Shown here piece by piece: positions 1 through 7,763 of a stretch of DNA of 10,690 nucleotides. Both the position numbers and the translations under genes were made by a program. Origin of the DNA: Rhodospirillales bacterium. GTDB lineage: Bacteria > Pseudomonadota > Alphaproteobacteria > Acetobacterales > Acetobacteraceae. The number at the start of each line of letters is the position of its first letter. Within the stretch, counting starts at the first letter, position 1. The notes under the pieces are model-generated. The model was given only the letters and a program-made list of their open reading frames with translations, was not told the DNA's origin and searched no databases. The stretch covers positions 1-10,690 of the forward strand of contig JANXXW010000391.1 of assembly GCA_025350425.1 (NCBI GenBank), written 5' to 3'.

Positions 1-32
1 ACGCGGGTATTTTGATCGACCAGAATGGCCAT
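1..32 (-). CDS. sucD: Succinyl-CoA synthetase alpha subunit, N-terminal fragment cut by window edge
   Basis: Only the first ten codons and part of the next are present, reading MAILVDQNTR. This closely matches the conserved SucD start (MAILVDKNTK-like), which begins the CoA-binding domain of the alpha subunit. SucD carries the phosphohistidine of succinyl-CoA synthetase and works with SucC in the TCA cycle. The start ATG shares one base with the sucC stop (TAATG), a classic translationally coupled junction, which fixes both the start and the identity. The rest lies to the left of the window. Confidence 0.9.
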   Translation of the reverse strand, partial: MAILVDQNTR

Positions 33-1228
33 TAGGCGGCTCCCTTCACGGCCTTGACCACTTTCTCAGCGGCATCGGCAAGATTATCGGCCGAAATGAT
101 AGGTAAGCCGGACTTGGCCATGATGTCCTTGCCCAATTCCACGTTGGTCCCTTCAAGACGCACCACCAACGGCACGTTAAGGGACACTTCCCTTGCCGCT
201 GCGACCACACCCTCGGCGATCACGTCACACCGCATGATACCGCCGAAGATGTTAACAAGAATGCCTTCGACGTTCGGGTCCGACAGAATGATCTTGAACG
301 CTGCCGTCACCCGCTCCTTTGTGGCACCGCCTCCCACATCCAGGAAGTTGGCCGGCGAACCGCCATAGAGCTTGATGATGTCCATGGTCGCCATTGCCAG
401 CCCGGCGCCGTTCACCATGCAGCCGATAGTGCCATCCAGCGTCACGTAGTTGAGGCTGTATTTGGCTGCCTCCAGCTCCTTCGCGTCTTCCTCGGACTCG
501 TCGCGCAATTTCTCGAGGTCGGGATGCCGATACAGCGCGCTGTCGTCGAAGCTCACCTTCGCATCCAGGGCCACGATCTCGCCGGCCCCGGTCACGACCA
601 ACGGGTTCACCTCCACGATGTCGCAATCGAGCGCCAGGAAAGCCTTGTACATCGAGGCGAGGAAGCGCCCGAACGTGCCGACCTGTTTGCCGGTGAGTCC
701 TAGCGAGAACGCCAGTCGCCGCGCGTAGAAATCTGACATGCCCGACGCAGGATCGATGGCGACGCGCAGGATCTTCTCAGGGTGGTGCTCGGCCACCTCC
801 TCGATCTCCATACCGCCCTCGGTGGACGCCATGATCGTCACGCGCGCGGTCGATCGGTCGACCAACAAAGAAAGGTACAGTTCCCGCTTGATGTCGCAGC
901 CGGCCTCGACATACACGCGATTGACGCGCTTGCCGGCTTCACCGGTCTGCTTGGTGACCAGGACATGCCCGATCATTGCCTCAGCCGCCGTCCGGACCTC
1001 CTCCGGCGACTTAGCGAGCCGCACGCCGCCTTTGCCGTCCGGATCGTCAGTGAAGCGTCCTGCGCCGCGCCCGCCAGCATGAATCTGGCTTTTCACCACG
1101 TAAACCGGTCCCGGCAACTTCCGCGCGGCTTCCTCGGCCTCTTCGGGCGTCCAGGCGACGTGGCCTTCCGGCACAGCCACCCCGTAAGCCTTCAGTAACT
1201 CTTTGGCCTGATACTCATGAATGTTCAT
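32..1228 (-). CDS. sucC: Succinyl-CoA synthetase (ADP-forming) beta subunit
   Basis: This gene encodes the nucleotide-binding beta subunit of succinyl-CoA synthetase, which converts succinyl-CoA plus ADP and phosphate to succinate, CoA and ATP in the cytoplasm. The 398-residue product has normal family length. It opens with the typical MNIHEYQAKELL. An ATP-grasp domain follows, with Lys46 and the glycine-rich HAGGRGAGRF loop (about 50-59) and the metal-binding EVNP (Glu206, Asn208) plus Asp222. The C-terminal flavodoxin-like half has LDVGGGA (about 296-302) and VNIFGGIMRCD (about 325-335). The start ATG lies 3 nt after the mdh stop and the stop overlaps the sucD start, so mdh-sucC-sucD are one transcription unit. 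No key residue appears to be missing. Confidence 0.97.
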   Translation of the reverse strand: MNIHEYQAKELLKAYGVAVPEGHVAWTPEEAEEAARKLPGPVYVVKSQIHAGGRGAGRFTDDPDGKGGVRLAKSPEEVRTAAEAMIGHVLVTKQTGEAGKRVNRVYVEAGCDIKRELYLSLLVDRSTARVTIMASTEGGMEIEEVAEHHPEKILRVAIDPASGMSDFYARRLAFSLGLTGKQVGTFGRFLASMYKAFLALDCDIVEVNPLVVTGAGEIVALDAKVSFDDSALYRHPDLEKLRDESEEDAKELEAAKYSLNYVTLDGTIGCMVNGAGLAMATMDIIKLYGGSPANFLDVGGGATKERVTAAFKIILSDPNVEGILVNIFGGIMRCDVIAEGVVAAAREVSLNVPLVVRLEGTNVELGKDIMAKSGLPIISADNLADAAEKVVKAVKGAA

Positions 1229-1231
1229 GGA

Positions 1232-2185
1232 TCAGACGCCCAGCTTCTTAAAATCGGCGATCAGCTTGCGTACCGCGTCGCAGGATTTGTCGAACGCCGC
1301 CTTCTCGTCGGGGGTAAGTTGCACCTCAATGATCTTCTCCACGCCGCCCGCGCCAATCACCACGGGAACACCAACGTAGAAATCATGCAGGCCATACTCG
1401 CCGTTCAACATCACCGCCGCCGGCAGGACGCGCTTCTTGTCCTTCAGGAACGCCTCGGCCATGGCGATGGCGGAGGCGGCCGGGGCGTAGAACGCGCTCC
1501 CTTTCTCCAGCAACTTCACGATCTCGCCACCACCATTGGCAGTGCGCGCCACGATGGCGTCGATTTTCTCCTGGGTCGTCCAGCCCATCTTGATCAGGTC
1601 TGGGATCGGGATACCCGCCACCGTCGAGTAGCGCGTCAGCGGCACCATGGTGTCGCCATGCCCGCCAAGCACGAACGCGGTCACGTCCTCGACCGAGACG
1701 CCGAATTCATGCGCCAGGAACAGGCGGAACCGGCTGCTGTCCAGCACGCCGGCCATGCCCACCACACGCTCCTTCGGCAGCCCCGATTTCTGCTGCATCA
1801 CCCACACCATCACGTCGAGCGGGTTGGTGATGACGATCACGAAGGCGCCTGGGCAATGGTTCTTGATGCCTTCCGCGACCGAGGCCACCACCTCAGCGTT
1901 CTTCGTCAGCAGGTCGTCGCGGCTCATGCCCGGCATACGCGGGAATCCAGCGGTTACGATCACCACATCCGAGCCGGCGATGGCCGCATAGTCCGATCCG
2001 CCGCTCATTGCGCTGTCAAACCCATCGACCGGGCTGGACTGCATGATATCGAGTGCCTTCCCTGCGGCGACGCCGCCAAACACGTCGAACATCACGACGT
2101 CGGCAAGCTCCTTCAACCCGATCAGATGGGCGAGCGTGCCGCCAATATTGCCGGCGCCGATGAGCGCGATCTTGTGACGTGCCAT
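1232..2185 (-). CDS. mdh: NAD-dependent malate dehydrogenase, LDH-like type
   Basis: The enzyme oxidises L-malate to oxaloacetate with NAD+ in the cytoplasm, the last TCA step. The product is 317 residues and belongs to the lactate-dehydrogenase-like MDH group usual in alphaproteobacteria. The Rossmann motif GAGNIGGT (10-17) is followed by Asp34, which fits NAD preference. The mobile substrate loop GFPRMPGMSRDD carries Arg83 and Arg89. Asn121, the Asp149/Arg152 pair in LDSSRF, and catalytic His176 in GGHGDTM are all present. Arg83 in the loop, rather than Gln, marks malate over lactate specificity by family knowledge. It lies 124 nt downstream of zapE and 3 nt ahead of sucC on the same strand. 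A weak AAGGA lies 11 nt before the ATG. Confidence 0.96.
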   Translation of the reverse strand: MARHKIALIGAGNIGGTLAHLIGLKELADVVMFDVFGGVAAGKALDIMQSSPVDGFDSAMSGGSDYAAIAGSDVVIVTAGFPRMPGMSRDDLLTKNAEVVASVAEGIKNHCPGAFVIVITNPLDVMVWVMQQKSGLPKERVVGMAGVLDSSRFRLFLAHEFGVSVEDVTAFVLGGHGDTMVPLTRYSTVAGIPIPDLIKMGWTTQEKIDAIVARTANGGGEIVKLLEKGSAFYAPAASAIAMAEAFLKDKKRVLPAAVMLNGEYGLHDFYVGVPVVIGAGGVEKIIEVQLTPDEKAAFDKSCDAVRKLIADFKKLGV

Positions 2186-2227
2186 ATGAGGGTGGATCCT
2201 TCAGCGGGGAGCAAATGGAGTGCGCCC

Positions 2228-2241
2228 GCCGGGCACCCGGC
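2228..2241. repeat. Perfect 14-nt GC palindrome in the zapE-mdh spacer
   Basis: GCCGGG-CA-CCCGGC is a perfect inverted repeat with two central bases, lying 43 nt upstream of the mdh ATG. It could form a short stable hairpin in the mdh leader or serve as a dyad operator. No T-run follows on the minus strand, so it is not a good intrinsic terminator for zapE. In GC-rich DNA such a palindrome can also arise by chance. Confidence 0.3.
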
Positions 2242-2308
2242 CGTCCAGAAGGCGCGCGTAGCTAACGCATCGTGGAGCGACCGGCAAGTTGCTTTGGATC
2301 GCGAGGCT

Positions 2309-3478
2309 TCAGGTCAAGTGCGGCATGGCCAGATATTCCTGGCTTTGCATCTCCTCCAACCGGGACGCCGTCCGTTCGAACGCCTTCGCTCCATCGCCGC
2401 GCTGATAAAGTTCGTCGGGCGTCGCGGCCGCGGAAGCGACCAGCTTTACCCGGTGATCATACAAAGCATCTATCAGCACAGTGAAACGACGCGCGCGATC
2501 ATAGTTGTCAGGCGACATCCTGGGAATGCCGTCCAACAACAGGCAGTGGTAATGCGTCGCCAGAGCCAGATAGTCACCCGCACCGAGCGCGGTGCCACAC
2601 AGCGCCTCGAAGTCGAAGCGGGCAACGCCGCACGCCGCCATGGGGACGGTTACGCTGCGACCCATCACCGTCAGCCGCTCCTCACACGCTGCTACGCCGC
2701 CCGTCATCTCGGCGAAGGCGGCATCCAGTGCCCGATCAGCGCGACCGTTCGACGGCACATACCAGGTCGGCATGCCTCGCAACCTCGCCCGACGAAAGTC
2801 ACGGTCCCCTTCCAATACCAGGACATCAAGGTTCTGGGCCAGGAGCGCGATGAATGGCAAGAAGGCGTCTCGTCCGGGCTTCCCGCGAAAAAGATCGCCG
2901 GGCGCCGTGTTGGACGTGGACACCACGATAACGGCACGGTCGAACAACGCCTGGAACAGACGACCCAGGATCATCGCGTCGGCGATGTCGTTGACCTGGA
3001 ACTCATCGAAGCACAGCAAAGCGGCTTCACCGGCAATCGCGTCGGCCAGCGGCGGGATTGGGTCGTCGCCGTTGGGATTGGCCAGCTTCCAGGCGTGGAT
3101 GCGCGCGTGAGCTTCCTGCATAAATCGGTGGAAATGGATGCGGCGCTTGCGGGGGACGTCGGCGGCCGCAAAGAAAAGGTCCATGAGCAAGGATTTGCCG
3201 CGCCCGACATCCCCAACCAGGTACAAACCGTTAGGCTTCGCGTCGTTGGCGCCCTCGGCCGCCTTGCGCCGGAAAAACCGGAACACCAGTCCGGCCCCGC
3301 CGCCCACACGCGGCGCCGGATCGTAACCGCGCAATTTCGTCCAAAGGTCCTGCAACCGGTCGATCGCGAGACGCTGCGAGACGTCGGCGGCGAGCGTGCC
3401 GGCCGCAACCATGACCCGATAGGCTGGCAACGGTCCGGTTTGCCGTGCCAGCCCAGCTTCAGTGATCCATCCATCCAT
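2309..3478 (-). CDS. zapE: Cell division protein ZapE / AFG1-like AAA ATPase
   Basis: This is an ATPase of the AFG1/ZapE family. The bacterial member is linked to Z-ring function under low oxygen or stress, and mitochondrial relatives handle respiratory-chain subunits. The 389-residue product has the family's usual length and layout. The N-terminal GPLPAYRVMVAAGTL is typical. Walker A is GDVGRGKS (89-96), followed by LMDLFF, and Walker B is LLCFDEF (154-160) followed by QVNDIADAMIL. A sensor-1-like VVSTSNTAP lies at 185-193. The C-terminal RFDFEALC and RFTVLIDALYDHRVKL blocks are conserved in the family. The start ATG at 3478 has only a distant AAGGG (about 14 nt), so a slightly different start is possible. 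The same-strand order zapE-mdh-sucC-sucD is, from memory, common in Rhodospirillales. Confidence 0.93.
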   Translation of the reverse strand: MDGWITEAGLARQTGPLPAYRVMVAAGTLAADVSQRLAIDRLQDLWTKLRGYDPAPRVGGGAGLVFRFFRRKAAEGANDAKPNGLYLVGDVGRGKSLLMDLFFAAADVPRKRRIHFHRFMQEAHARIHAWKLANPNGDDPIPPLADAIAGEAALLCFDEFQVNDIADAMILGRLFQALFDRAVIVVSTSNTAPGDLFRGKPGRDAFLPFIALLAQNLDVLVLEGDRDFRRARLRGMPTWYVPSNGRADRALDAAFAEMTGGVAACEERLTVMGRSVTVPMAACGVARFDFEALCGTALGAGDYLALATHYHCLLLDGIPRMSPDNYDRARRFTVLIDALYDHRVKLVASAAATPDELYQRGDGAKAFERTASRLEEMQSQEYLAMPHLT

Positions 3479-3553
3479 AGCGCGGCGGCATACCCTTAAA
3501 TTGACCGCTCATCAACGAAACGCGATGATGGCAACCAAATCAATCTGTTAGTC

Positions 3554-3559
3554 ATTATA
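3554..3559 (-). promoter_or_regulatory. Candidate -10 element upstream of zapE
   Basis: On the minus strand a perfect TATAAT occurs about 75 nt upstream of the zapE ATG, inside an AT-rich stretch. No convincing -35 hexamer is seen 16-18 nt upstream, so this is a weak promoter call. It would drive zapE-mdh-sucCD away from the lower-GC region to its right. Confidence 0.3.
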
Positions 3560-3591
3560 TTGTAAGTAAGCCGGAAAGAGGAGCTATGGCG

Positions 3592-3831
3592 ATGCGAATG
3601 GCGCTGTTGACCGGGGGTGCAACGTTCCTTTTCGCATTCGCAGCACATCCTTATTCTCTCTATGCCCCGATCCACCGGCAAAACGCGCTCTGTGCCACGG
3701 TCGGGCTGACATATTCCCACATCTCGGTAACACTGCCTGCGGCACCGCTATGTTGCCCAGAAGTTGCAAATTGCACACAGTATTTGTCCACTAGTAAAAT
3801 AGATTTGCCCCGGCCGCGTCGCGGAACTTGA
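3592..3831 (+). CDS. Possible small secreted Cys-containing protein, unrecognised
   Basis: I do not recognise this 79-residue reading frame. It may be real because AGAGGAG (3577-3583) is a strong ribosome binding site 8 nt before the ATG at 3592; ATGs at 3586 and 3598 are worse spaced. The N-terminus MRMALLTGGATFLFAFAAHP has a short basic start and a hydrophobic run ending in AFAA, like a signal peptide. The mature part would hold four cysteines (one in ALCATV, then PLCC and NCTQ) and a basic tail ending PRPRRGT. Other frames across this stretch are open too, and codon choice is not decisive. It lies between divergent zapE and the plus-strand oxygenase gene. A chance ORF remains a serious alternative. 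Confidence 0.35.
   Translation: MRMALLTGGATFLFAFAAHPYSLYAPIHRQNALCATVGLTYSHISVTLPAAPLCCPEVANCTQYLSTSKIDLPRPRRGT
3771..3800 (+). promoter_or_regulatory. Candidate sigma70-like promoter for the oxygenase gene
   Basis: TTGCAC (3771-3776) and TAAAAT (3795-3800) are separated by 18 nt and lie in an AT-rich patch about 90 nt upstream of the oxygenase start at 3892. The hexamers are near consensus and correctly oriented. It overlaps the end of the possible small ORF, which does not exclude it. Confidence 0.4.
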
Positions 3832-3891
3832 TCTGTCATAGGCATCGCTGAAGGTAGCCATTATGTTGGCAGCATGAATGGAGCTGCTGAC

Positions 3892-4518
3892 ATGCAACTG
3901 GACTATGAGGCGCTAAAGGCCGCAGCGGTCGGCACTTCACCGTTTCCACATATTTTGATACCTAATTTCGTGCCACCTACGCTTTTAAACGCGGTAGTAT
4001 CAGATCTTCCGAATATTTCACGTGGCGGTTCGTTTCCAACTGATTCGCTTCGGCTTGGCTCCTTTTCCGCAGGTCTTATTCGGGCGATGGAGGGTGTGGC
4101 GCTACGCGACATCATTGCGGAGAAATTCGGGATCAATCTTGAGAACGCTCCGACCATGATAACGCTACGCGGGCGCGCCCGCGCCCGTGATGGCCAAATC
4201 CATCGCGATTCGGGAGCCAAACGCGTCACTGTTCTTCTTTACCTCAACCCGCGATCGGCCGACTGGGCACGTCAGGATGGGTGTCTTCGTCTGTTGCGCG
4301 GACCGGACAATCTCGACGACTACGCTGTCGAAGTTCCTCCGATCGACGGCGCATTGCTGATATTTCCGAACGGCCCGACGACATGGCATGGCCATCGATC
4401 ATTCGAGGGCCGCCGTTACGTCGTCCAACTCAACTACATGACGGCCGATGCAAAGGCGCAGTCCGAACTTCGCCGCCATAAGTTTTCAGCCTTTTTCAAA
4501 CGGCTTCTGCCAGCCTGA
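3892..4518 (+). CDS. 2-oxoglutarate/Fe(II)-dependent oxygenase family protein
   Basis: The product resembles small cytoplasmic prolyl-4-hydroxylase-type 2OG-Fe(II) oxygenases, which couple 2-oxoglutarate decarboxylation to substrate hydroxylation; the substrate is unknown. I chose ATG 3892 because GGAG (3880-3883) lies 8 nt upstream, while ATG 3874 lacks a ribosome binding site. In the 208-residue numbering the metal triad is His104 and Asp106 (in GQIHRDSG) with a distal His at 166 or 168 in TWHGH. The 2OG-anchoring Arg is in the following FEGRRYVVQLNY (Arg174/175). The double-stranded beta-helix core includes VTVLLYLN and the LRLLRGPDNLDDY stretch. It is the only confident plus-strand gene apart from the integrase start. 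Its stop touches the stop of the phosphatase gene. Its 5' part is clearly lower in GC than its neighbours: 56 of 120 bases at 3901-4020 by hand count. From memory, such oxygenases often sit near cell-surface polysaccharide or lipid genes, which is only a hint here. Confidence 0.8.
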   Translation: MQLDYEALKAAAVGTSPFPHILIPNFVPPTLLNAVVSDLPNISRGGSFPTDSLRLGSFSAGLIRAMEGVALRDIIAEKFGINLENAPTMITLRGRARARDGQIHRDSGAKRVTVLLYLNPRSADWARQDGCLRLLRGPDNLDDYAVEVPPIDGALLIFPNGPTTWHGHRSFEGRRYVVQLNYMTADAKAQSELRRHKFSAFFKRLLPA

Positions 4519-5220
4519 CTACTCTCGAACCAGTAGCCGATCATTGACGAAACTCGCTAACCCAGTCGTGACGAAACGGGCTTTTAGCTCCGCCTCATCG
4601 TATTCGGTTTCTACCCAGTCAAGGAAGGCGATCCTACCCTCAGCTTCTTTTGCGTAGTTGATGAAGAATGCGTCAAGAATGCCTGTCGCGGAATGGCGTA
4701 CATGTCCAAAACGCCATGAAAGTTGACTGAGTGCATCCTTTGCTGTCCCACCCTCGAACAGGATTGCAAGACCAGACGCCAATCCCGCCCGATCCGCGCC
4801 AGATTTGCAATGGATCAACGCCGGGAATGCGATGGTCTGATACAGGTCGTGATAGCGTAACACCCGATCGCGATGCGGCGCACCACGGCTTTCAAAAGCC
4901 AGGAACTCGTGCTGGAGGTTCAGCCTGATAGCAGTGGCTAGGCTCAATTCATTCGAGGCATTCGGCTTCTCGCCTCGAAGATTGATGACGGTCCGCAGGC
5001 TGACATGATGGTGAGCATGCGCCAATTGACCCGGGGTCGGGTGGTTTGACCGATATAGTTTGCTCGCCACCACCTCCGCCCAGTTGGTCCAGACTGACCG
5101 AAAAAACCCGTGATCGCTGAAAAAGCTATGCAGGCGGAGAGATCGGCTTAGCCCTGCCGCTCCACTAGCAATTGCTTGATTTTGCTGATTGCCTTGGCCG
5201 GGTTCAGGCCCTTTGGACAT
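4519..5220 (-). CDS. Tyrosine/dual-specificity-type phosphatase family protein
   Basis: A 233-residue protein with the cysteine-phosphatase signature HCKSGADR, i.e. CX5R with Cys138 as nucleophile and Arg144 binding phosphate. It dephosphorylates phospho-tyrosine or another phospho-substrate through a cysteinyl intermediate. The N-terminal block HSFFSDHGFFRSVWTN, then LYRSNHPTPGQL and TVINLRGE, and the C-terminal RFGHVRHSATGILDAFF and FLDWV blocks are typical of an alphaproteobacterial phosphatase family. Met1 (5220) is the only ATG-encoded methionine in the frame; an in-frame TTG lies at 5232. The conserved N-terminal block begins just past the sdhB stop, so translation probably starts within sdhB (73-nt overlap). 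The only other later starts are CTG or GTG codons that would cut conserved residues. The substrate is unknown. The convergent oxygenase gene is its functional neighbour by inference. Confidence 0.78.
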   Translation of the reverse strand: MSKGPEPGQGNQQNQAIASGAAGLSRSLRLHSFFSDHGFFRSVWTNWAEVVASKLYRSNHPTPGQLAHAHHHVSLRTVINLRGEKPNASNELSLATAIRLNLQHEFLAFESRGAPHRDRVLRYHDLYQTIAFPALIHCKSGADRAGLASGLAILFEGGTAKDALSQLSWRFGHVRHSATGILDAFFINYAKEAEGRIAFLDWVETEYDEAELKARFVTTGLASFVNDRLLVRE

Positions 5221-5930
5221 GTCTGAGTGCAATTCATGATCGTGTGGCAGCGATACAGCTTGAACGGGTCCTGCAAGGCGTCAAGCCGCTCGCCGGTCCT
5301 CTCGTCACGACTATCGGCAATCCAACGATAAGCCTGGAGCAGTACGGCTGGGCCGAGATAGCGATCGCCATTCCACCAATAACTCGGGCAACTCGTAGTA
5401 CAACAGAAACAAAGAATACATTCCCACATGCCATCCAGCTGGGATCGCTCTTCTTTGCTCTGCAACCTCTCGCTGTCCGGCGGTGCGGGCGTGTCGACCT
5501 TCAGCCATGGCTCGATGCTCCGCAACTGGGCATAGGCCTTGCTAAGATCGGGAACCAAATCCTTCACGACCAGCATGTGGGGAAGCGGGTTGATGCGAAC
5601 CTCGCCCTTCACATCGGCGATTGGCTTCAGACACGCGAGCGTGTTCGTCCCATCAATATTCATGGCACAACTACCGCAAATGCCTTCGCGGCACGAACGG
5701 CGGAAGGTCAAGGTTGGATCGATCTCGTTCTTGATCTTCACCAATGCGTCCAGGACCATCGGCCCGCACGCATCGAGATCTATTTCAAACGTATCCGTCG
5801 ATGGATTTTCTCCATCGTCAGGATTCCAACGATACACCTTGAAGTTCTTGGTGCGTGTCGCGCCAGCCACGGCCGGAAATGTCCGGCCGGGCTTTACCTT
5901 GCTATGCTTGGGAAGACGAAATTCAGCCAT
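5148..5930 (-). CDS. sdhB: Succinate dehydrogenase iron-sulfur subunit
   Basis: This 260-residue subunit passes electrons from the SdhA flavin through three iron-sulfur clusters to ubiquinone at the SdhC/SdhD interface. All cluster ligands are visible. The [2Fe-2S] ligands are Cys80, Cys85, Cys88 (CREGICGSC) and Cys100. The [4Fe-4S] ligands are Cys171, Cys174, Cys177 and Cys238. The [3Fe-4S] ligands are Cys181, Cys228 and Cys234. Trp185/Trp186 follow the CPSYWWN block near the quinone site. The ATG lies 15 nt downstream of the sdhA stop, with AAGG about 11 nt before it. It is the last gene of sdhCDAB. Its 3' end overlaps the likely start of the phosphatase gene in another frame. Confidence 0.98.
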   Translation of the reverse strand: MAEFRLPKHSKVKPGRTFPAVAGATRTKNFKVYRWNPDDGENPSTDTFEIDLDACGPMVLDALVKIKNEIDPTLTFRRSCREGICGSCAMNIDGTNTLACLKPIADVKGEVRINPLPHMLVVKDLVPDLSKAYAQLRSIEPWLKVDTPAPPDSERLQSKEERSQLDGMWECILCFCCTTSCPSYWWNGDRYLGPAVLLQAYRWIADSRDERTGERLDALQDPFKLYRCHTIMNCTQTCPKGLNPAKAISKIKQLLVERQG

Positions 5931-5945
5931 GTGGAAAGCAGCCTT

Positions 5946-7757
5946 TTAGTAAACGCGCTTCTTCGGCGGGAATACGGACACTTCATTGGTCAGGGTCTGC
6001 ATCTTTACAGGCCGATAATCCAGCTTCACGTCGCCATGCTCGTCGCACCAGGAAAGCGTGTGCTTCATCCAGTTCACGTCATCACGATCAGGGAAGTCGT
6101 CATGCGCCTGCGCACCACGACTTTCCTTCCTGGCTTCCGCGCTAACCATCGTGGTCATCGCGTTGCCCATCAAGTTGTCGAGTTCGAGCGCCTCGACCAG
6201 ATCGCTGTTCCATATCAGGCTGCGGTCGGTGACGGACATATCGCCCATCCCGGTCCAGAGCTTCTTCATGCGCGACACACCTTCCGTCAGGCTTTCGGAA
6301 GAACGGAACACCGCAGCGTGGGCCTGCATGGTACGCTGCAACTCGGTCCGCAGTTCTGAAACCTTGGTCGCACCCTTAGCCGTACGGGCACGCTCAAGAC
6401 GGTCCAGCGCCTGTTCACCGGCACGAGGCGGCAGATTAGGCTGGCTCATACCCGGCTTGATCGTCTCAGCAGCATGGTGGGCAGCCGCGCGGCCGAATAC
6501 GACGAGGTCGAGCAGCGAGTTTGTCCCGAGCCGGTTGGCACCGTGCACAGAAACGCAAGCCGTCTCACCCACCGCCATAAGCCCACGCACCACTGCATCG
6601 GGATCGGACGCCGTTGGCCGCAGTACCTCGGTGCGGTAATTCGTAGGAATCCCGCCCATGTTGTAATGCACGGTCGGGAGCACCGGGATCGGCTCCTTGG
6701 TCACTTCAACGCCCGCGAATACCCGGGCGGTCTCGGAAATGCCCGGCAGCCGCTCATGAAGGATATCGCCGCCGAGATGTTCCAGGTGAAGCTGGATGTA
6801 GTCCTTGTTCGGTCCGCATCCGCGACCGGCGTTGATCTCAAGCGTCATCGAACGTGAGACGACATCGCGGCTCGCAAGGTCTTTCGCCGTGGGGGCGTAA
6901 CGCTCCATAAAGCGCTCACCTTCACTGTTCGTGAGGTAACCACCCTCGCCGCGCGCGCCTTCGGTGATCAGGCACCCAGCCGGGAAGATGCCGGTGGGGT
7001 GGAACTGCACAAACTCCATGTCCTGGCACGGCAATCCGGCGCGCAATACCATGCCCGTCCCGTCACCCGTGCACGTATGTGCCGATGTGCAAGACTGGTA
7101 AGCACGCCCGTAGCCGCCGGTCGCCAACACGACTGACTGCGCCCGGAAGCGATGCATGGTGCCATCTTCCAGGCACCATGCCATGACTCCGCGACACACC
7201 CCGTCCTCGTCCATAATCAGGTCGAGTGCGAAGTATTCGACGAAGAACTCCACCTCATGCTTGAGGCTCTGTTGATACAGCGTGTGCAGGATGGCGTGGC
7301 CGGTACGGTCCGCCGCCGCGCATGCGCGCATGGCCGGCGCCTTGCCGTATTCTGTCATATGGCCACCGAACGGACGCTGATAGATGCGACCGTCTTCCGT
7401 GCGGCTGAACGGCACGCCGTAATGCTCGAGCTCGTAGATCGCCGGCACTGCCTCGCGGCACATATACTCGATGGCGTCTTGGTCACCCAGCCAGTCGGAC
7501 CCCTTCACGGTGTCATACATGTGCCAGCGCCAGTCATCCTCGCCCATGTTGCCAAGGGCGGCGCCGATGCCGCCTTGGGCTGCGACGGTGTGCGAGCGAG
7601 TCGGGAATACCTTGGTGATGCAGGCTGTTTTCAGGCCCGCAGCCCCTATTCCCAGCGTCGCGCGAAGCCCGGCGCCACCGGCACCGACCACGACCACGTC
7701 ATAGGTGTGATCGATGATGTTGTAGGCGCCCCGCGAAGGCATCGTAATCGCGTTCAT
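5946..7757 (-). CDS. sdhA: Succinate dehydrogenase flavoprotein subunit
   Basis: The 603-residue catalytic subunit oxidises succinate to fumarate on the cytoplasmic face of the inner membrane. GAGGAGLRA (25-33) binds FAD. His56 in TRSHTVAAQGG is the covalent flavin attachment site. Active-site residues in the expected contexts are His253 (FHPTGI), Arg297 (SRDVVSRS, proton relay), His364 (TVHYNMGG) and Arg409 (GANRLGTNSLLD). The C-terminal helical domain and the final NEVSVFPPKKRVY are also typical. The start ATG follows the sdhD stop by 6 nt and has only a weak purine-rich AGACGAAG as ribosome binding site, suggesting coupling to sdhD translation. An internal ATG at codon 6 is an alternative start. 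Confidence 0.98.
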   Translation of the reverse strand: MNAITMPSRGAYNIIDHTYDVVVVGAGGAGLRATLGIGAAGLKTACITKVFPTRSHTVAAQGGIGAALGNMGEDDWRWHMYDTVKGSDWLGDQDAIEYMCREAVPAIYELEHYGVPFSRTEDGRIYQRPFGGHMTEYGKAPAMRACAAADRTGHAILHTLYQQSLKHEVEFFVEYFALDLIMDEDGVCRGVMAWCLEDGTMHRFRAQSVVLATGGYGRAYQSCTSAHTCTGDGTGMVLRAGLPCQDMEFVQFHPTGIFPAGCLITEGARGEGGYLTNSEGERFMERYAPTAKDLASRDVVSRSMTLEINAGRGCGPNKDYIQLHLEHLGGDILHERLPGISETARVFAGVEVTKEPIPVLPTVHYNMGGIPTNYRTEVLRPTASDPDAVVRGLMAVGETACVSVHGANRLGTNSLLDLVVFGRAAAHHAAETIKPGMSQPNLPPRAGEQALDRLERARTAKGATKVSELRTELQRTMQAHAAVFRSSESLTEGVSRMKKLWTGMGDMSVTDRSLIWNSDLVEALELDNLMGNAMTTMVSAEARKESRGAQAHDDFPDRDDVNWMKHTLSWCDEHGDVKLDYRPVKMQTLTNEVSVFPPKKRVY

Positions 7758-7763
7758 CTTCGT

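Noticed and set aside
1217..3499. A 760-codon open frame on the plus strand across mdh and zapE
   Set aside because: It lies antisense to two clearly identified genes, reads as histidine- and arginine-rich low-similarity sequence, and is explained by GC-rich codon usage on the other strand.
5172..6359. A 395-codon plus-strand open frame opposite sdhB and sdhA
   Set aside because: It is the antisense shadow of strongly conserved sdh genes, with no recognisable domain.
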